Shown in pieces: positions 38,254-47,137 of a DNA stretch of 64,000 nucleotides. The translations under genes were made by a program, and so were the position numbers. Position 1 is the first letter of the stretch. Each line of letters begins with the position of its first letter. The DNA lies in assembly GCF_018417535.1 (NCBI RefSeq), contig NZ_CP070978.1:62001-126000 (forward strand). Reading direction: 5' to 3'. The stretch is from Burkholderia pyrrocinia. GTDB lineage: Bacteria > Pseudomonadota > Gammaproteobacteria > Burkholderiales > Burkholderiaceae. Below the pieces are notes generated by a model, which saw only the letters and a list, made by a program, of their open reading frames with translations, did no database searches and was not told the origin of the DNA.

Positions 38254-38430
38254 ATGACCGACGAAGAAGTGAAGCAATTCAACGTGTACCTGCCGCTCAG
38301 CCTGATCCGGCAGGTCAAGCATCGCGCCATCGAAACGGAGCAGTCGCTGTCCGCGCTGGTGGCCGACGCGTTGCGCGCATACCTGGCCGTGCCGCCGCCG
38401 GGCGCGGGGCCGTCCACCAAGGAGGAGTGA
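38254..38430 (+). CDS. Ribbon-helix-helix (CopG/Arc-like) protein
   Basis: 58 residues. [20 protein letters not shown] gives the beta strand and first helix, and [18 protein letters not shown] the second helix, as in RHH repressors and antitoxins. The tail is Pro/Gly-rich and ends with GGAGGAG, which serves as the ribosome site of the next gene. No toxin gene follows; a VOC protein begins 2 nt after the stop. A repressor of its own promoter is the simplest reading. Confidence 0.75.
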   Translation: MTDEEVKQFNVYLPLSLIRQVKHRAIETEQSLSALVADALRAYLAVPPPGAGPSTKEE

Positions 38431-38431
38431 C

Positions 38432-38782
38432 ATGTCATCCGAGCGAATCGAAGCCGTGTACCTGACGACGCACAACTGGGGCAAGTCGGCGAAGTTCTTC
38501 CAGGCGCTGGGCTTCACGCTGGAATTCGAAACCGATCACAACTCGGGCCAGCTTCGCAGCGGCGACGGCCCCTCTCTGTTCATCGCCGAAGTGCCGCCGG
38601 GCGAGACGCCCGACATGCAGGTCGTGCTCAAGGTGCCCGACGAGCAGGCGGTGCGGCCGCAGCCGATCGTCGAGGTCGTCACGCCGTTCGAGGATACGCA
38701 CTGGGGCACGCGCGACATGACCGTGCGCGATCCCGACGGCCGAGTGTGGCGCCTGCAGGCGCCGGGCAAGCAGGGCGCGTGA
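38432..38782 (+). CDS. VOC-superfamily (glyoxalase/bleomycin-resistance-like) protein
   Basis: 116 residues with one glyoxalase-fold unit: AVYLTTHNWGKSAKFFQALGF at the start and FEDTHWGTRDMTVRDPDGRVWRLQ at the end, where WGTRDMTVRDPDG is the classic second half. It is translated from the GGAGG inside the RHH gene, 2 nt after that stop, so the two are linked. Substrate-binding or drug-sequestering functions are possible; no specific one is assigned. Confidence 0.85.
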   Translation: MSSERIEAVYLTTHNWGKSAKFFQALGFTLEFETDHNSGQLRSGDGPSLFIAEVPPGETPDMQVVLKVPDEQAVRPQPIVEVVTPFEDTHWGTRDMTVRDPDGRVWRLQAPGKQGA

Positions 38783-38789
38783 GGCCGAC

Positions 38790-39650
38790 ATGACCGATAC
38801 CCGGGAAGACGCCCCCGACAGCACCGCCGCGCGCGTCGCGCTGTGGCGCGCGCTGCACGTCGAACTCGACGCGCCGCCGCACGTGGTCGCCGACGAAGTC
38901 GGGCTTCGACTGCTCGCGCCGGCGCCGGGCTGGCAGCAGCGCGGCGACATGGATCCGCGGTTCACGCGGCCGTTTCGCGCGTCGATCGTCGCGCGGGCGC
39001 GTTTCATCGAGGATCTCGTGGTCGAGCAGGCCGCGCGCGGCGTGAGCCAGTACGTGATCCTCGGCGCGGGCCTCGACAGTTTCGTGCAGCGCCGGCCCGA
39101 CATGGCGTCGCGCGTGACGGTCTTCGAAGTCGACCCGCCGGCGCCGCAGGCATGGAAGCAACGCCGCCTCGCCGAGCTCAGTTTCGGCGTGCCCGACTGG
39201 CTGCGGTTCGTGCCGGTCGATTTCGAGGCGAAGCAGTCGTGGCGCGCTGCGCTCGTCGGCGCGGGCTTCGATGCCGGCAAGCCGGCGGTCGTGGTATCCA
39301 CCGGCGTCAGCATGTACCTGACGCGCGAAGCGAACGCGGCCGCGCTGCGCGAAGTCGCATCGCTCGCGCCGGGCTCGACGCTCGCGATGACGTTCCTGCT
39401 GCCGCTGGAGAACGCGGATCCGGACGTGCGCCCGGGGCTCGAGATGGCCGCGAAGGGCGCGCGCGCCAGCGGCACGCCATTCATCAGCTTCTTCATGCCG
39501 GCACAGATCCAGGCGCTCGCGCTGGAGGCCGGTTTTGCGAAGGCCGGGCACGTGTCGGCCGCGGAGCTGACGCGCCGCTATTTCGCCGATCGCACGGACG
39601 GCCTGCGGCCGCCGAACAACGCGGAAGAGCTGCTGATCGCGACGGTCTGA
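38790..39650 (+). CDS. Class I SAM-dependent methyltransferase (LCMT/TIGR00027-like)
   Basis: 286 residues. FTRPFRASIVARARFIEDLV followed by YVILGAGLDSFVQR (SAM motif I) and FEVDPPAPQAWKQRRL is the pattern of the leucine-carboxylmethyltransferase-like putative methyltransferases, which act on small molecules such as polyketides. VVSTGVSMYLT is the following conserved motif. It starts 7 nt after the VOC gene, making a three-gene unit with the RHH gene. Confidence 0.88.
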   Translation: MTDTREDAPDSTAARVALWRALHVELDAPPHVVADEVGLRLLAPAPGWQQRGDMDPRFTRPFRASIVARARFIEDLVVEQAARGVSQYVILGAGLDSFVQRRPDMASRVTVFEVDPPAPQAWKQRRLAELSFGVPDWLRFVPVDFEAKQSWRAALVGAGFDAGKPAVVVSTGVSMYLTREANAAALREVASLAPGSTLAMTFLLPLENADPDVRPGLEMAAKGARASGTPFISFFMPAQIQALALEAGFAKAGHVSAAELTRRYFADRTDGLRPPNNAEELLIATV

Positions 39651-39664
39651 CCCTGCTCGAAGAG

Positions 39665-42600
39665 TTACGCGCGCTCGAGCACGGCCATCTCCCGCACGAT
39701 CACGAGCAGCACCGCGAGGCTGGCGCCGCCGGACGCGCGCAAGTCCGCGAGCAGGTGCTCGTAGCGCGCGAGCGCGGCTTCGCGGCGCTCGCGCCACGCG
39801 CCGACGATCGTCTCCGACGTGGTCGAATCCGGCGATTCCGCGAGCGCGCTCGTCGCGAGCGTGCGCTTCAGGCGCGCGACTTCCGCGAGCGCGGCCGCGC
39901 GCGCGAGCATGTCCCAGTGCGTCGGCGTCGGCAGCGTCGCCGCGCGTTCGCCGATCCACCCGTAATTGAGCAGCGTGCCGAGCGAGAAATAGACGCCCGC
40001 GACGAGTTCGAGGCTGCGGTTGCAGGTCGCGGCCACTTCGGCGATGTCGAGCAGCGCGGCCGAGATGTCGCCGCTCGCGACGCGCACCGCGAGCGCGCTG
40101 TCGACGCCGGCTTCGACCAGCACGCGTTGCCGCTCGGACAGCGCTTCGAGCGCGTCCGTCGGCAGCAGCGACGGCAGTTGCGGCGCGAGCCGCTGCGCCG
40201 CGTCGCGGCAGCGCGCGATCAGCTCGGCAACGCCGCCGTCGGCCACCGCGCCGGACTGCAGGTGCCGCAGGAACCACAGCGCCGCGCGCTCCAGCAACCG
40301 CGCGACGTCGACGAACATGCGCGCCTGCACGTCGTCGGCGACGCGGTTGTCGAGCGCGTCGATGTCCCGCCACACCGCATCGAGGTCGAACACGTCGCGC
40401 GCCATGATGCACGCGCGCACGATGTCGCCCGGCTTCGCGTCGGTTTCCTCCAGCAGCCGGTGCACGAACGCGCAGCCGACGCGATTGACGAGCGCATTGG
40501 TCAGGTGCGTCGCGAGTATCTCGCGGCGCAGCGGATGGCGGCGCATCGGTTCGCTGAAGCGTTGCTGCAGCGGCGTCGGGAAGTAGTCGACGAGCATCGC
40601 GGCAACCAGCGGATCCTCGGGCACGTCGGATTCGAGCAACGCGTCGTAGAGCCACATCTTGCTGTACGCCAGCAGCACCGCGCGCTCCGGCGACGTGAGG
40701 CCGAGCTTCGCGGCTTGCCGTTCGGCGACTTCGTCGTCGGTCGGCAGGAATTCGATCACGCGGTTCAGGCGGCCCGCGCGTTCGAGCCAGCGCATCAGGC
40801 GCGCCTCGGCGTCGAGCAGCTCGACGGCATAACGGCCCGCGATCGACAGCGCCTGCGTCTGGTAGTAGTTGTCGCGCAGCACGAGCAACCCGACTTCGTC
40901 GGTCATCTCCGCGAGCAGCGCGTTGCGCTGCTTCCCGGTCATCTCGCCGTCGGCGACGACGAGCCCGAGCAGGATCTTGATGTTGACTTCGTGATCCGAA
41001 CAATCGACGCCGGCCGAGTTGTCGATCGCATCGGTGTTCATGCGGCCGCCGCGCTGTGCGAACTCGATGCGGCCGAACTGCGTGCAGCCGAGGTTGCCGC
41101 CTTCGCCGACCACCTTGCAGCGCAGGTCTGCGCCGTTCACGCGCACCGCGTCGTTCGCGCGGTCGCCGACCTGAAGATGGGTTTCGCGTGCGGCCTTCAC
41201 GTAGGTGCCGATGCCGCCGTTGTACAGCAGGTCGACCGGCGCCTGCAGGATCGCGCGGATCAGCTCGGTCGGCGGCAGCGCTTGCGCGTCGATGCCGAGC
41301 GCGGCCTGCACGGCCGGCGACAGCGGGATCGTCTTCGCGGTGCGCGGATAGACGCCGCCGCCCGCCGAGATCGCGGCCGGATCGTAGTCGGCCCAGCTCG
41401 ACCGTTCGAGCGCGAACATGCGCTGGCGCTCCGCGAAGCTCGTCGCGGGATCGGGGTTCGGGTCGAGGAACACGTGCCGGTGATCGAACGCGGCGACGAG
41501 CCGGATATGCGGCGACAGCAGCATCCCGTTGCCGAACACGTCGCCCGACATGTCGCCGACGCCGACTACCGTGAAGTCGGTCGTCTGCGTATCGACGCCC
41601 ATCTCGCGGAAGTGCCGCTTCACCGATTCCCATGCGCCGCGCGCGGTGATCGCCATCTTCTTGTGGTCGTAGCCGACCGAGCCGCCGGACGCGAACGCGT
41701 CGTCGAGCCAGAAGCCGTATTCGTGCGAGATCGCGTTCGCGTAGTCGGAGAAGGTGGCCGTGCCCTTGTCGGCCGCGACGACGAGATACGGATCGTCGGG
41801 GTCGTGGCGCACGACGTCGGGCGGCGGCACGATCGCGTTGCCGACCAGGTTGTCGGTCAGGTCGAGCAGGCCGCGCAGGAACGTCTGGTAGCACGCAATG
41901 CCTTCGCGCATCCACGCTTCGCGGTCGCTCGGCGGCGGCGGGTTCTTCACGACGAAGCCGCCTTTCGAGCCGACCGGCACGATCACGACGTTCTTCACCA
42001 TCTGCGCCTTCATCAGCCCGAGCACCTCGGTGCGGAAATCCTCGCGGCGATCCGACCAGCGCAGCCCGCCGCGCGCGACGCGCCCGCCGCGCAGGTGCAC
42101 GCCCTCGACACGCGGCGAATACACCCAGATCTCGAACATCGGCTTCGGTTCGGGCAGGCCCGGCACTTTCGCCGGATTGAACTTGAACGACAGATAGGGT
42201 TTCGATTCGCCGTTCGCGTCGAGCAGGAAGTAGTTGGTGCGCTCGGTCGCGTTGATCACGCCGAGGAACTGGCGCAGGATGCGGTCCTCGTCGAGGTTCG
42301 GCACCTGGTCGAGCGCGCCTTCGATCGCCTTCAGCAGCCGTTCGGCCTGCACGTCGCGCGTGTCGCCGATGCGCGGGTCGAAGCGCAGCACGAACAGCTC
42401 GACGAGTTGCCGTGCGATCGCCGGATTGCCGGTCAGCGCGCGTTCGATATACGCGTCGCTGAACGTCGAGCCGACCTGCCGCAGGTACTTCGCGTACGCG
42501 CGCAGGATCGTCACTTCGCGCGCGCTCAGTTGTGCGCGCAGCACGAGGCGGTTGAAGTCGTCGTTCTCGATCCGGCCGCTCCAGATCCGGTCGAACGCAT

Positions 42601-44506
42601 CCTCGAACAGGTCTTTCACGCGCTCGATGTCGAACTCGGCATCGTCGGCGACTTCAAGGCCGAAGTCGTGCACCCATGCATGCGCGCCGTCCTGCGTCTG
42701 GATCCGGTACGGCCGCTCCTCGTCGACGCGCACGCCGAGGTGCTCGAGCATCGGCAGGCTGCGCGACAGCGCGATCGGGTCGCCCGCGCGATAGACCTTG
42801 AAGCGGAATGCGCGCGGCTCAGCCTCGATCGGCCGGTACAGGTTCATCGCGAGCTGGCCCGAATCCTTCACGCGCTCGATCAGCTCGATGTCGCGCACGG
42901 CCGTGCGCGCCGGATAGTCGTCGCGATAGCCGGCCGGGAACGAGTCGGCATAGCGTTGCAGCAGGCGGTTGCCTTGCTCTTCGCCGAAGGTGTCGAGCAG
43001 CGCGTCGGCGAGATCGTCCTGCCAGCGGCGCGTGACCTGCACGAGCCGCGTCTCGAGCTCGCGCGTGTCGACGTCGGGCATCGTGCCCGGTTCCGCGTGC
43101 ACGACGAAATGAATCCGCGCGATCGCCGATTCCGACAGCAGCGGCGTGAATTCGACGTTCACGCCGTTGTACGCGTCGACGAGCAGCTTCGCGATGCGCC
43201 GGCGCAGGTCGGTGTTGTACTTGTCGCGCGGCACGTACACGAGGCACGACACGAAGCGGTCGAACCGGTCGCGGCGCACGAACAGGCGCGTGCGCTGGTG
43301 TTCCTGCAGCCGCAGGACGCCGAGCGCGATGTCGTAGAGCTGGTCTTCGTCGGCCTGGAACAGCTCGTCGCGCGGATAGGTTTCGAGCACGGTCACGAGC
43401 GACTTGCCGAGATGCCCCTTCGGCAGGAAGCCCGCGCGCCGCACGATGTTCGCGCACTTGCGGCGCACGATCGGGATCTCGGCGCTCGACACCATGTAAG
43501 CGGTCGACGTGTAGAGCCCGATGAAGCGGCGCTCGCCGGTGACCTTGCCGTCGGCGCCGATGCGCTTCACGCCCACGTAGTCGAGATAGCCGGGCCGGTG
43601 CACGGTCGCGCGCGAATTCGCCTTGGTCAGGAAGATCGGCCAGGCGCCGGTGATGATGTCGGCGGCGGCCTGCGGCAGCGGCGTCACGTCGGGCGCGCCC
43701 GACGTGCGCAGCGATTCGCGCAGGATGCCGAGGCCCGTACCTTCGATGCCGCGCAGGCCGAAGCCCGTGCCATCCGACACGAGCGCGTAGTCGCGCTGGC
43801 CGAGGAACGTGAAGTGATCGGCGGACATCCATTCGAGGAACGCGCGCGCCTCGATGTCTTCCGCGGTCGATTCGCGCGCCTTCATCTCCTTGATCGTCGC
43901 GCGCGCGATGTCGACGATCTTCGGCCAGTCCTCGACCGAGGCGCGCACGTCGCCGAGCACGCGTGCGATGTCCTCGCGCAGCGTGTCGAGCAGTGCCGCG
44001 TCGCCGCAGCGATCGACTTCGAAATGGATGAACGACGCGAGCTGCGACTGGCCGTCGCCGGGCGTCGCGCCGCCCGCGTCGACGCGCTCGATGCCGCCGT
44101 TGGCGCCGCGCCAGAGGCGGAACACGGGGTGCAGCGCCGAATGCAGCGCGAGCCCGAGGCGGTTGACGGCCATCGTCACCGAGTCGACGAGGAACGGCAT
44201 GTCGTCGTTGACGATCTCGATGACCGTGTGGTCCGAGTGCCAGCCGTGCTGTTCGAGGATCGGGTTGTATACGCGCAGCCGTTCGCTGCCGGGTACGTAT
44301 TTCTGGGCGGTCTGCCAGTGCGCCATCGCGGCGCCGTACAGGTCGGCGATGCTGCGGTTCTGCAGATCGTCGGCGTCGACGAAATCGTAGTAGTGACGCA
44401 GGAAAGGTTCGACGATCCGGAAACTGGCTTCGGGCAGGCGCCCGCGCGCGAATTCGACGACGTCGGAGAGCAGGTGTGCGACGACTTCCTCGTTCTTCGC
44501 TTCCAT
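39665..44506 (-). CDS. NAD-specific glutamate dehydrogenase, large (about 180 kDa) type
   Basis: 1613 residues from the ATG at 44506 (MEAKNEEVVAHLL). This is the usual size for the L-GDH180 class, with a long regulatory N-terminus, a central catalytic GDH core (GGLRWSDRREDFRTEV and KGGFVVKNPP) and a C-terminal helical domain. It converts L-glutamate to 2-oxoglutarate and ammonium with NAD+, favouring glutamate catabolism. The coding strand is opposed by a 1,942-codon open frame, which is a GC artefact. A remnant copy of its 3' part lies at 38080-38192. Confidence 0.96.
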   Translation of the reverse strand: MEAKNEEVVAHLLSDVVEFARGRLPEASFRIVEPFLRHYYDFVDADDLQNRSIADLYGAAMAHWQTAQKYVPGSERLRVYNPILEQHGWHSDHTVIEIVNDDMPFLVDSVTMAVNRLGLALHSALHPVFRLWRGANGGIERVDAGGATPGDGQSQLASFIHFEVDRCGDAALLDTLREDIARVLGDVRASVEDWPKIVDIARATIKEMKARESTAEDIEARAFLEWMSADHFTFLGQRDYALVSDGTGFGLRGIEGTGLGILRESLRTSGAPDVTPLPQAAADIITGAWPIFLTKANSRATVHRPGYLDYVGVKRIGADGKVTGERRFIGLYTSTAYMVSSAEIPIVRRKCANIVRRAGFLPKGHLGKSLVTVLETYPRDELFQADEDQLYDIALGVLRLQEHQRTRLFVRRDRFDRFVSCLVYVPRDKYNTDLRRRIAKLLVDAYNGVNVEFTPLLSESAIARIHFVVHAEPGTMPDVDTRELETRLVQVTRRWQDDLADALLDTFGEEQGNRLLQRYADSFPAGYRDDYPARTAVRDIELIERVKDSGQLAMNLYRPIEAEPRAFRFKVYRAGDPIALSRSLPMLEHLGVRVDEERPYRIQTQDGAHAWVHDFGLEVADDAEFDIERVKDLFEDAFDRIWSGRIENDDFNRLVLRAQLSAREVTILRAYAKYLRQVGSTFSDAYIERALTGNPAIARQLVELFVLRFDPRIGDTRDVQAERLLKAIEGALDQVPNLDEDRILRQFLGVINATERTNYFLLDANGESKPYLSFKFNPAKVPGLPEPKPMFEIWVYSPRVEGVHLRGGRVARGGLRWSDRREDFRTEVLGLMKAQMVKNVVIVPVGSKGGFVVKNPPPPSDREAWMREGIACYQTFLRGLLDLTDNLVGNAIVPPPDVVRHDPDDPYLVVAADKGTATFSDYANAISHEYGFWLDDAFASGGSVGYDHKKMAITARGAWESVKRHFREMGVDTQTTDFTVVGVGDMSGDVFGNGMLLSPHIRLVAAFDHRHVFLDPNPDPATSFAERQRMFALERSSWADYDPAAISAGGGVYPRTAKTIPLSPAVQAALGIDAQALPPTELIRAILQAPVDLLYNGGIGTYVKAARETHLQVGDRANDAVRVNGADLRCKVVGEGGNLGCTQFGRIEFAQRGGRMNTDAIDNSAGVDCSDHEVNIKILLGLVVADGEMTGKQRNALLAEMTDEVGLLVLRDNYYQTQALSIAGRYAVELLDAEARLMRWLERAGRLNRVIEFLPTDDEVAERQAAKLGLTSPERAVLLAYSKMWLYDALLESDVPEDPLVAAMLVDYFPTPLQQRFSEPMRRHPLRREILATHLTNALVNRVGCAFVHRLLEETDAKPGDIVRACIMARDVFDLDAVWRDIDALDNRVADDVQARMFVDVARLLERAALWFLRHLQSGAVADGGVAELIARCRDAAQRLAPQLPSLLPTDALEALSERQRVLVEAGVDSALAVRVASGDISAALLDIAEVAATCNRSLELVAGVYFSLGTLLNYGWIGERAATLPTPTHWDMLARAAALAEVARLKRTLATSALAESPDSTTSETIVGAWRERREAALARYEHLLADLRASGGASLAVLLVIVREMAVLERA

Positions 44507-44648
44507 GGCGGTCTCCCGGGTGGCCATTGGCTGCTGCGTCTGTCCGGCATTATGCGCCGATTGCGTGACAAAGCGATGTGCGGGCGCACAACGGCGGAGC
44601 GTGAAGCAGGGGGCTGCAGCTCCCGTGGCGGGGTGCTGCAGATGCGGG

Positions 44649-44870
44649 TCATGCCAGTTCCGGCGGCTTGAGGTCGGGATGCCGTATGTAGAGCGGGTTC
44701 ATGAAGTCGACCAGCATCGTGGTCAGCACTTGCGATACGAATTCGCGGTAGGCGACGAATTCGGAATCCGGGCACGACGCCTTGACCTCCAGTAGAGAGC
44801 GATCGAGATCGGCCCCCATTTGTAAGATCATGTCGTTCAGGGCGTTTGCGATTTGCTTGTCCGTGATCAT
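44649..44870 (-). CDS. Small cytoplasmic helical protein, partner of the upstream exported protein
   Basis: 73 residues, acidic and predicted fully helical (ITDKQIANALNDMILQMG, then YREFVSQVLTTMLVDFMN). There is no signal or membrane segment and no family I recognise. An AGGTAAGCAC site precedes the ATG, which lies 12 nt after the stop of the exported protein gene (44883), so the pair is co-transcribed. Confidence 0.6.
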   Translation of the reverse strand: MITDKQIANALNDMILQMGADLDRSLLEVKASCPDSEFVAYREFVSQVLTTMLVDFMNPLYIRHPDLKPPELA

Positions 44871-44882
44871 GTGCTTACCTTT

Positions 44883-45767
44883 TTAACATCCCGCCAATGC
44901 GTTGCAACTGTTGACGCAGTTCCAGAATTTGAATCCGAAGTTGCCGGTTGGTAAAGTCATTGCAGAACACTTTGCCCGGCACATCTCCCTCCATTGCGCG
45001 CAGGACGTGTTTCGAGGCTGCGGCGCCATACCAGGAGGGTTGTCGATGGTCGGGTGAGCGACGAAGATGAAGTTCGTCGATTCTCGTTTCGTCGGATAGA
45101 TCACGGCGAGATCTTCCGAAAAGAGCAACGCTGCATCAAATTCGTGATTGAACTTGGTTGCGCAGGCTGTCGTTGCTGGAGAGAGCGTCAGATGCGATCC
45201 ATCTTCCAAGCCATCTGATTTTATCTTCCCTGACAGTCTGCATTTACCGATATCGACTGACACGTCCGCAAGGTTTTTGTCGATGCGAAGCTGGACAGGG
45301 ATATCGGAGATTGTTGCCAGCCAGCTTCCCGGACGGAGGGCGCCCTGAGCTTTATTTTTGGAGCGATAGAGTTTCGCAACGAAGCTGGTGGTTTCACCAT
45401 TGGCGCTCAGCATGACGCCAATTGATCGACTGCTAGTCTCCTGAACTCCGATAGTGATGTTGGACGAATTCGAAGTCCACGGGGCATAGTCAGTGCCGTT
45501 TGATCCGTCTCGTCGATCATGGATGACGTATCCGGAAATATTCTTTTTGTTTCCGTATACGACTAGAAAGCGGTCGGCGGAAATCTTGATGATTCTGTAA
45601 GCCGTTCCATTCTCGTTGGCCTCCCATGTCTCGTGGAGAGTAGCGGAGTGCTGATCCGACGTCGTGTCGGACGATGTCGAGACGGGGCTGCCGACGCCGG
45701 AAGTCGCGAAGGAAATCAACGAAAACAGCAGAGCGGCGGAGTAGCCTTTGAGCGTCCTGATTTTCAT
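44883..45767 (-). CDS. Exported protein with Cys-rich C-terminal tail
   Basis: 294 residues. A signal peptide covers residues 1-27 (AALLFSLISFATSGVGS). The middle has three short beta-rich blocks, including FLVVYGNKKNISGYVI and SIGVMLSANGETTSFVAKL. The last 40 residues hold six Cys in the pattern C-x6-C-x3-C-x15-C-x3-C-x5-C, likely three disulfides. The family is not recognised and GC is well below the window average, suggesting recent transfer. It is followed 12 nt later by a small cytoplasmic helical protein. Confidence 0.65.
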   Translation of the reverse strand: MKIRTLKGYSAALLFSLISFATSGVGSPVSTSSDTTSDQHSATLHETWEANENGTAYRIIKISADRFLVVYGNKKNISGYVIHDRRDGSNGTDYAPWTSNSSNITIGVQETSSRSIGVMLSANGETTSFVAKLYRSKNKAQGALRPGSWLATISDIPVQLRIDKNLADVSVDIGKCRLSGKIKSDGLEDGSHLTLSPATTACATKFNHEFDAALLFSEDLAVIYPTKRESTNFIFVAHPTIDNPPGMAPQPRNTSCAQWREMCRAKCSAMTLPTGNFGFKFWNCVNSCNALAGC

Positions 45768-46112
45768 GGTGTCTACCTGCAGTGATAAGTTGAATGTCGG
45801 CGTAGACGTACTTGCCGGATTTCATCGCTGGCGGTGACACCGATGGGCGGTGATTGGCTGGCTACTATGTCGAATGCGGAATGATGTTTTTGATTCGTTA
45901 TGCGAATCTATTTTTGGAAAAAAGAGAAACGATTCCTGGATGCTGTTGTGTTAACGAAAGCTAATTGCGATGATTATGAATGTCAATGGCAATATATTGG
46001 GATAGCTGATTGACGTGAGGTATTCGAGGAGGTGGCGAGGGGCTATAGCTGAGCAACGGAGACAGCGCGCTTTTGTGGTCCGGAGGCGCGCTGGCTTTCT
46101 GTGGGGCGCCTC
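45768..46112. other. AT-rich spacer without a gene
   Basis: About 345 bases with strongly AT-rich parts (45880-46000). It includes the upstream side of the exported-protein gene. No ORF with a ribosome site or recognisable product was seen. Confidence 0.4.
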
Positions 46113-46301
46113 TCAGCGCTCGTCGCTCCACAGCTTCCCGGCCGTCGCCCAGTTTTCCTTCTTCACGTCGGTGAGAATGATGTCGACCGAGCCCGGCGCG
46201 CAGCCGAGCGTCTCGCATGTGACGCGCGTGATCGCTTCGACGAATTCGCGCTTCTGGTCGACGGTGCGGCCTTCGAAGAGCTGGATATTGAAAGTCGGCA
46301 T
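46113..46301 (-). CDS. 4-oxalocrotonate tautomerase family protein
   Basis: 62 residues. After Met removal, Pro1 is the catalytic base (PTFNIQLFEGRTVDQKREF), and DVKKENWATAGKL is the conserved C-terminal half. The family interconverts enol and keto forms of 2-oxo acids in meta-cleavage pathways. It is the last gene of a minus-strand operon after the class II aldolase gene (60-nt gap), so it may act on the aldolase's substrate or product. Confidence 0.88.
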   Translation of the reverse strand: MPTFNIQLFEGRTVDQKREFVEAITRVTCETLGCAPGSVDIILTDVKKENWATAGKLWSDER

Positions 46302-46360
46302 GACAAGTGCTCCGGTTGGGTTTGAACGATTCGGCCGCGGTTGCGGCGATGGTTGCGGCG

Positions 46361-47137
46361 TCAGTCGCGATACGAAGGATCGATCCGGTCGAGCCGGCGC
46401 AGCAGCGCCGGCCATTCCAGTTCGCCTTCGATCGCGCCGCCGTCGCGCAGTTGTTCGGCCGTGCGGTCGGCGACGGCCGGATCGGGCAGCACGAGCGGCT
46501 CGCCGCCTGCCTGCGCGCGCACCTGGATGTCGCAGGCCTTGATCAGCGTATCCATCAGCACATAGGCCTCGGCAACGGTGCGGCCGACCGTCAGCGTGCC
46601 GTGATTGCGCAGCAGCATCGCGGATTTCGTGCCGAGGCTTGAAGTAAGCCGCGCGCCTTCGGCCGGCGAGAACGCGAGCGCCTCGTAGTCGTGGTACGCG
46701 AGGTCGCGATGAAACCGCAGCGCGTGCTGCGACGCGGGCAACAGCCCGTCGCGCTGGATCGACACGGCGATGCCGGCCGTATTGTGCAGATGCATCACGC
46801 ACACGGCGTCGGCGCGCGCGGCGTGCACGGCCGCATGCAGCGCGAAGCCCGTCACGTTGACTGCATGCTCGCTGTCGCCGATCCGGTTGCCGGCCAGGTC
46901 GATCTTGACGAGGTTCGACGCGCGGACCTCGTCGAACGTGAGGCCGAACGGGTTGATCAGGAAGTGGCCGGGCTCGCCGGGCACGGTCGCGGAAAGGTGC
47001 GTGTAGATCAGGTCGTCCCAGCCGTTCAGCGCGACGAGCCGATACGCGGCGGCGAGGTCGACGCGCAGCCGGCGTTCGGCGTCCGAGATCGGGCCGCCGG
47101 GTTTCACGGCATCAGAACGGTGTGCGAATGACGACAT
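46361..47137 (-). CDS. Class II aldolase/adducin-family protein
   Basis: 258 residues. The zinc site His residues are seen in VMHLHNTAG and in LLRNHGTLTVG, with LALVALNGWDDLIYTHLSA-type start (here VALNGWDDLIYTHLSATV). Family enzymes cleave or epimerise sugar phosphates or hydroxy-oxoacids. Its start overlaps the 3' end of the urea-transporter gene by 26 nt, so expression is coupled. The exact substrate is unknown. Confidence 0.9.
   Translation of the reverse strand: MSSFAHRSDAVKPGGPISDAERRLRVDLAAAYRLVALNGWDDLIYTHLSATVPGEPGHFLINPFGLTFDEVRASNLVKIDLAGNRIGDSEHAVNVTGFALHAAVHAARADAVCVMHLHNTAGIAVSIQRDGLLPASQHALRFHRDLAYHDYEALAFSPAEGARLTSSLGTKSAMLLRNHGTLTVGRTVAEAYVLMDTLIKACDIQVRAQAGGEPLVLPDPAVADRTAEQLRDGGAIEGELEWPALLRRLDRIDPSYRD

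Noticed and set aside
38843..44671. 1,942-codon plus-strand open frame
   Set aside because: It runs antisense to the NAD-glutamate dehydrogenase gene, with Arg/Ala/Asp/His-rich low-information content typical of GC-rich antisense frames.
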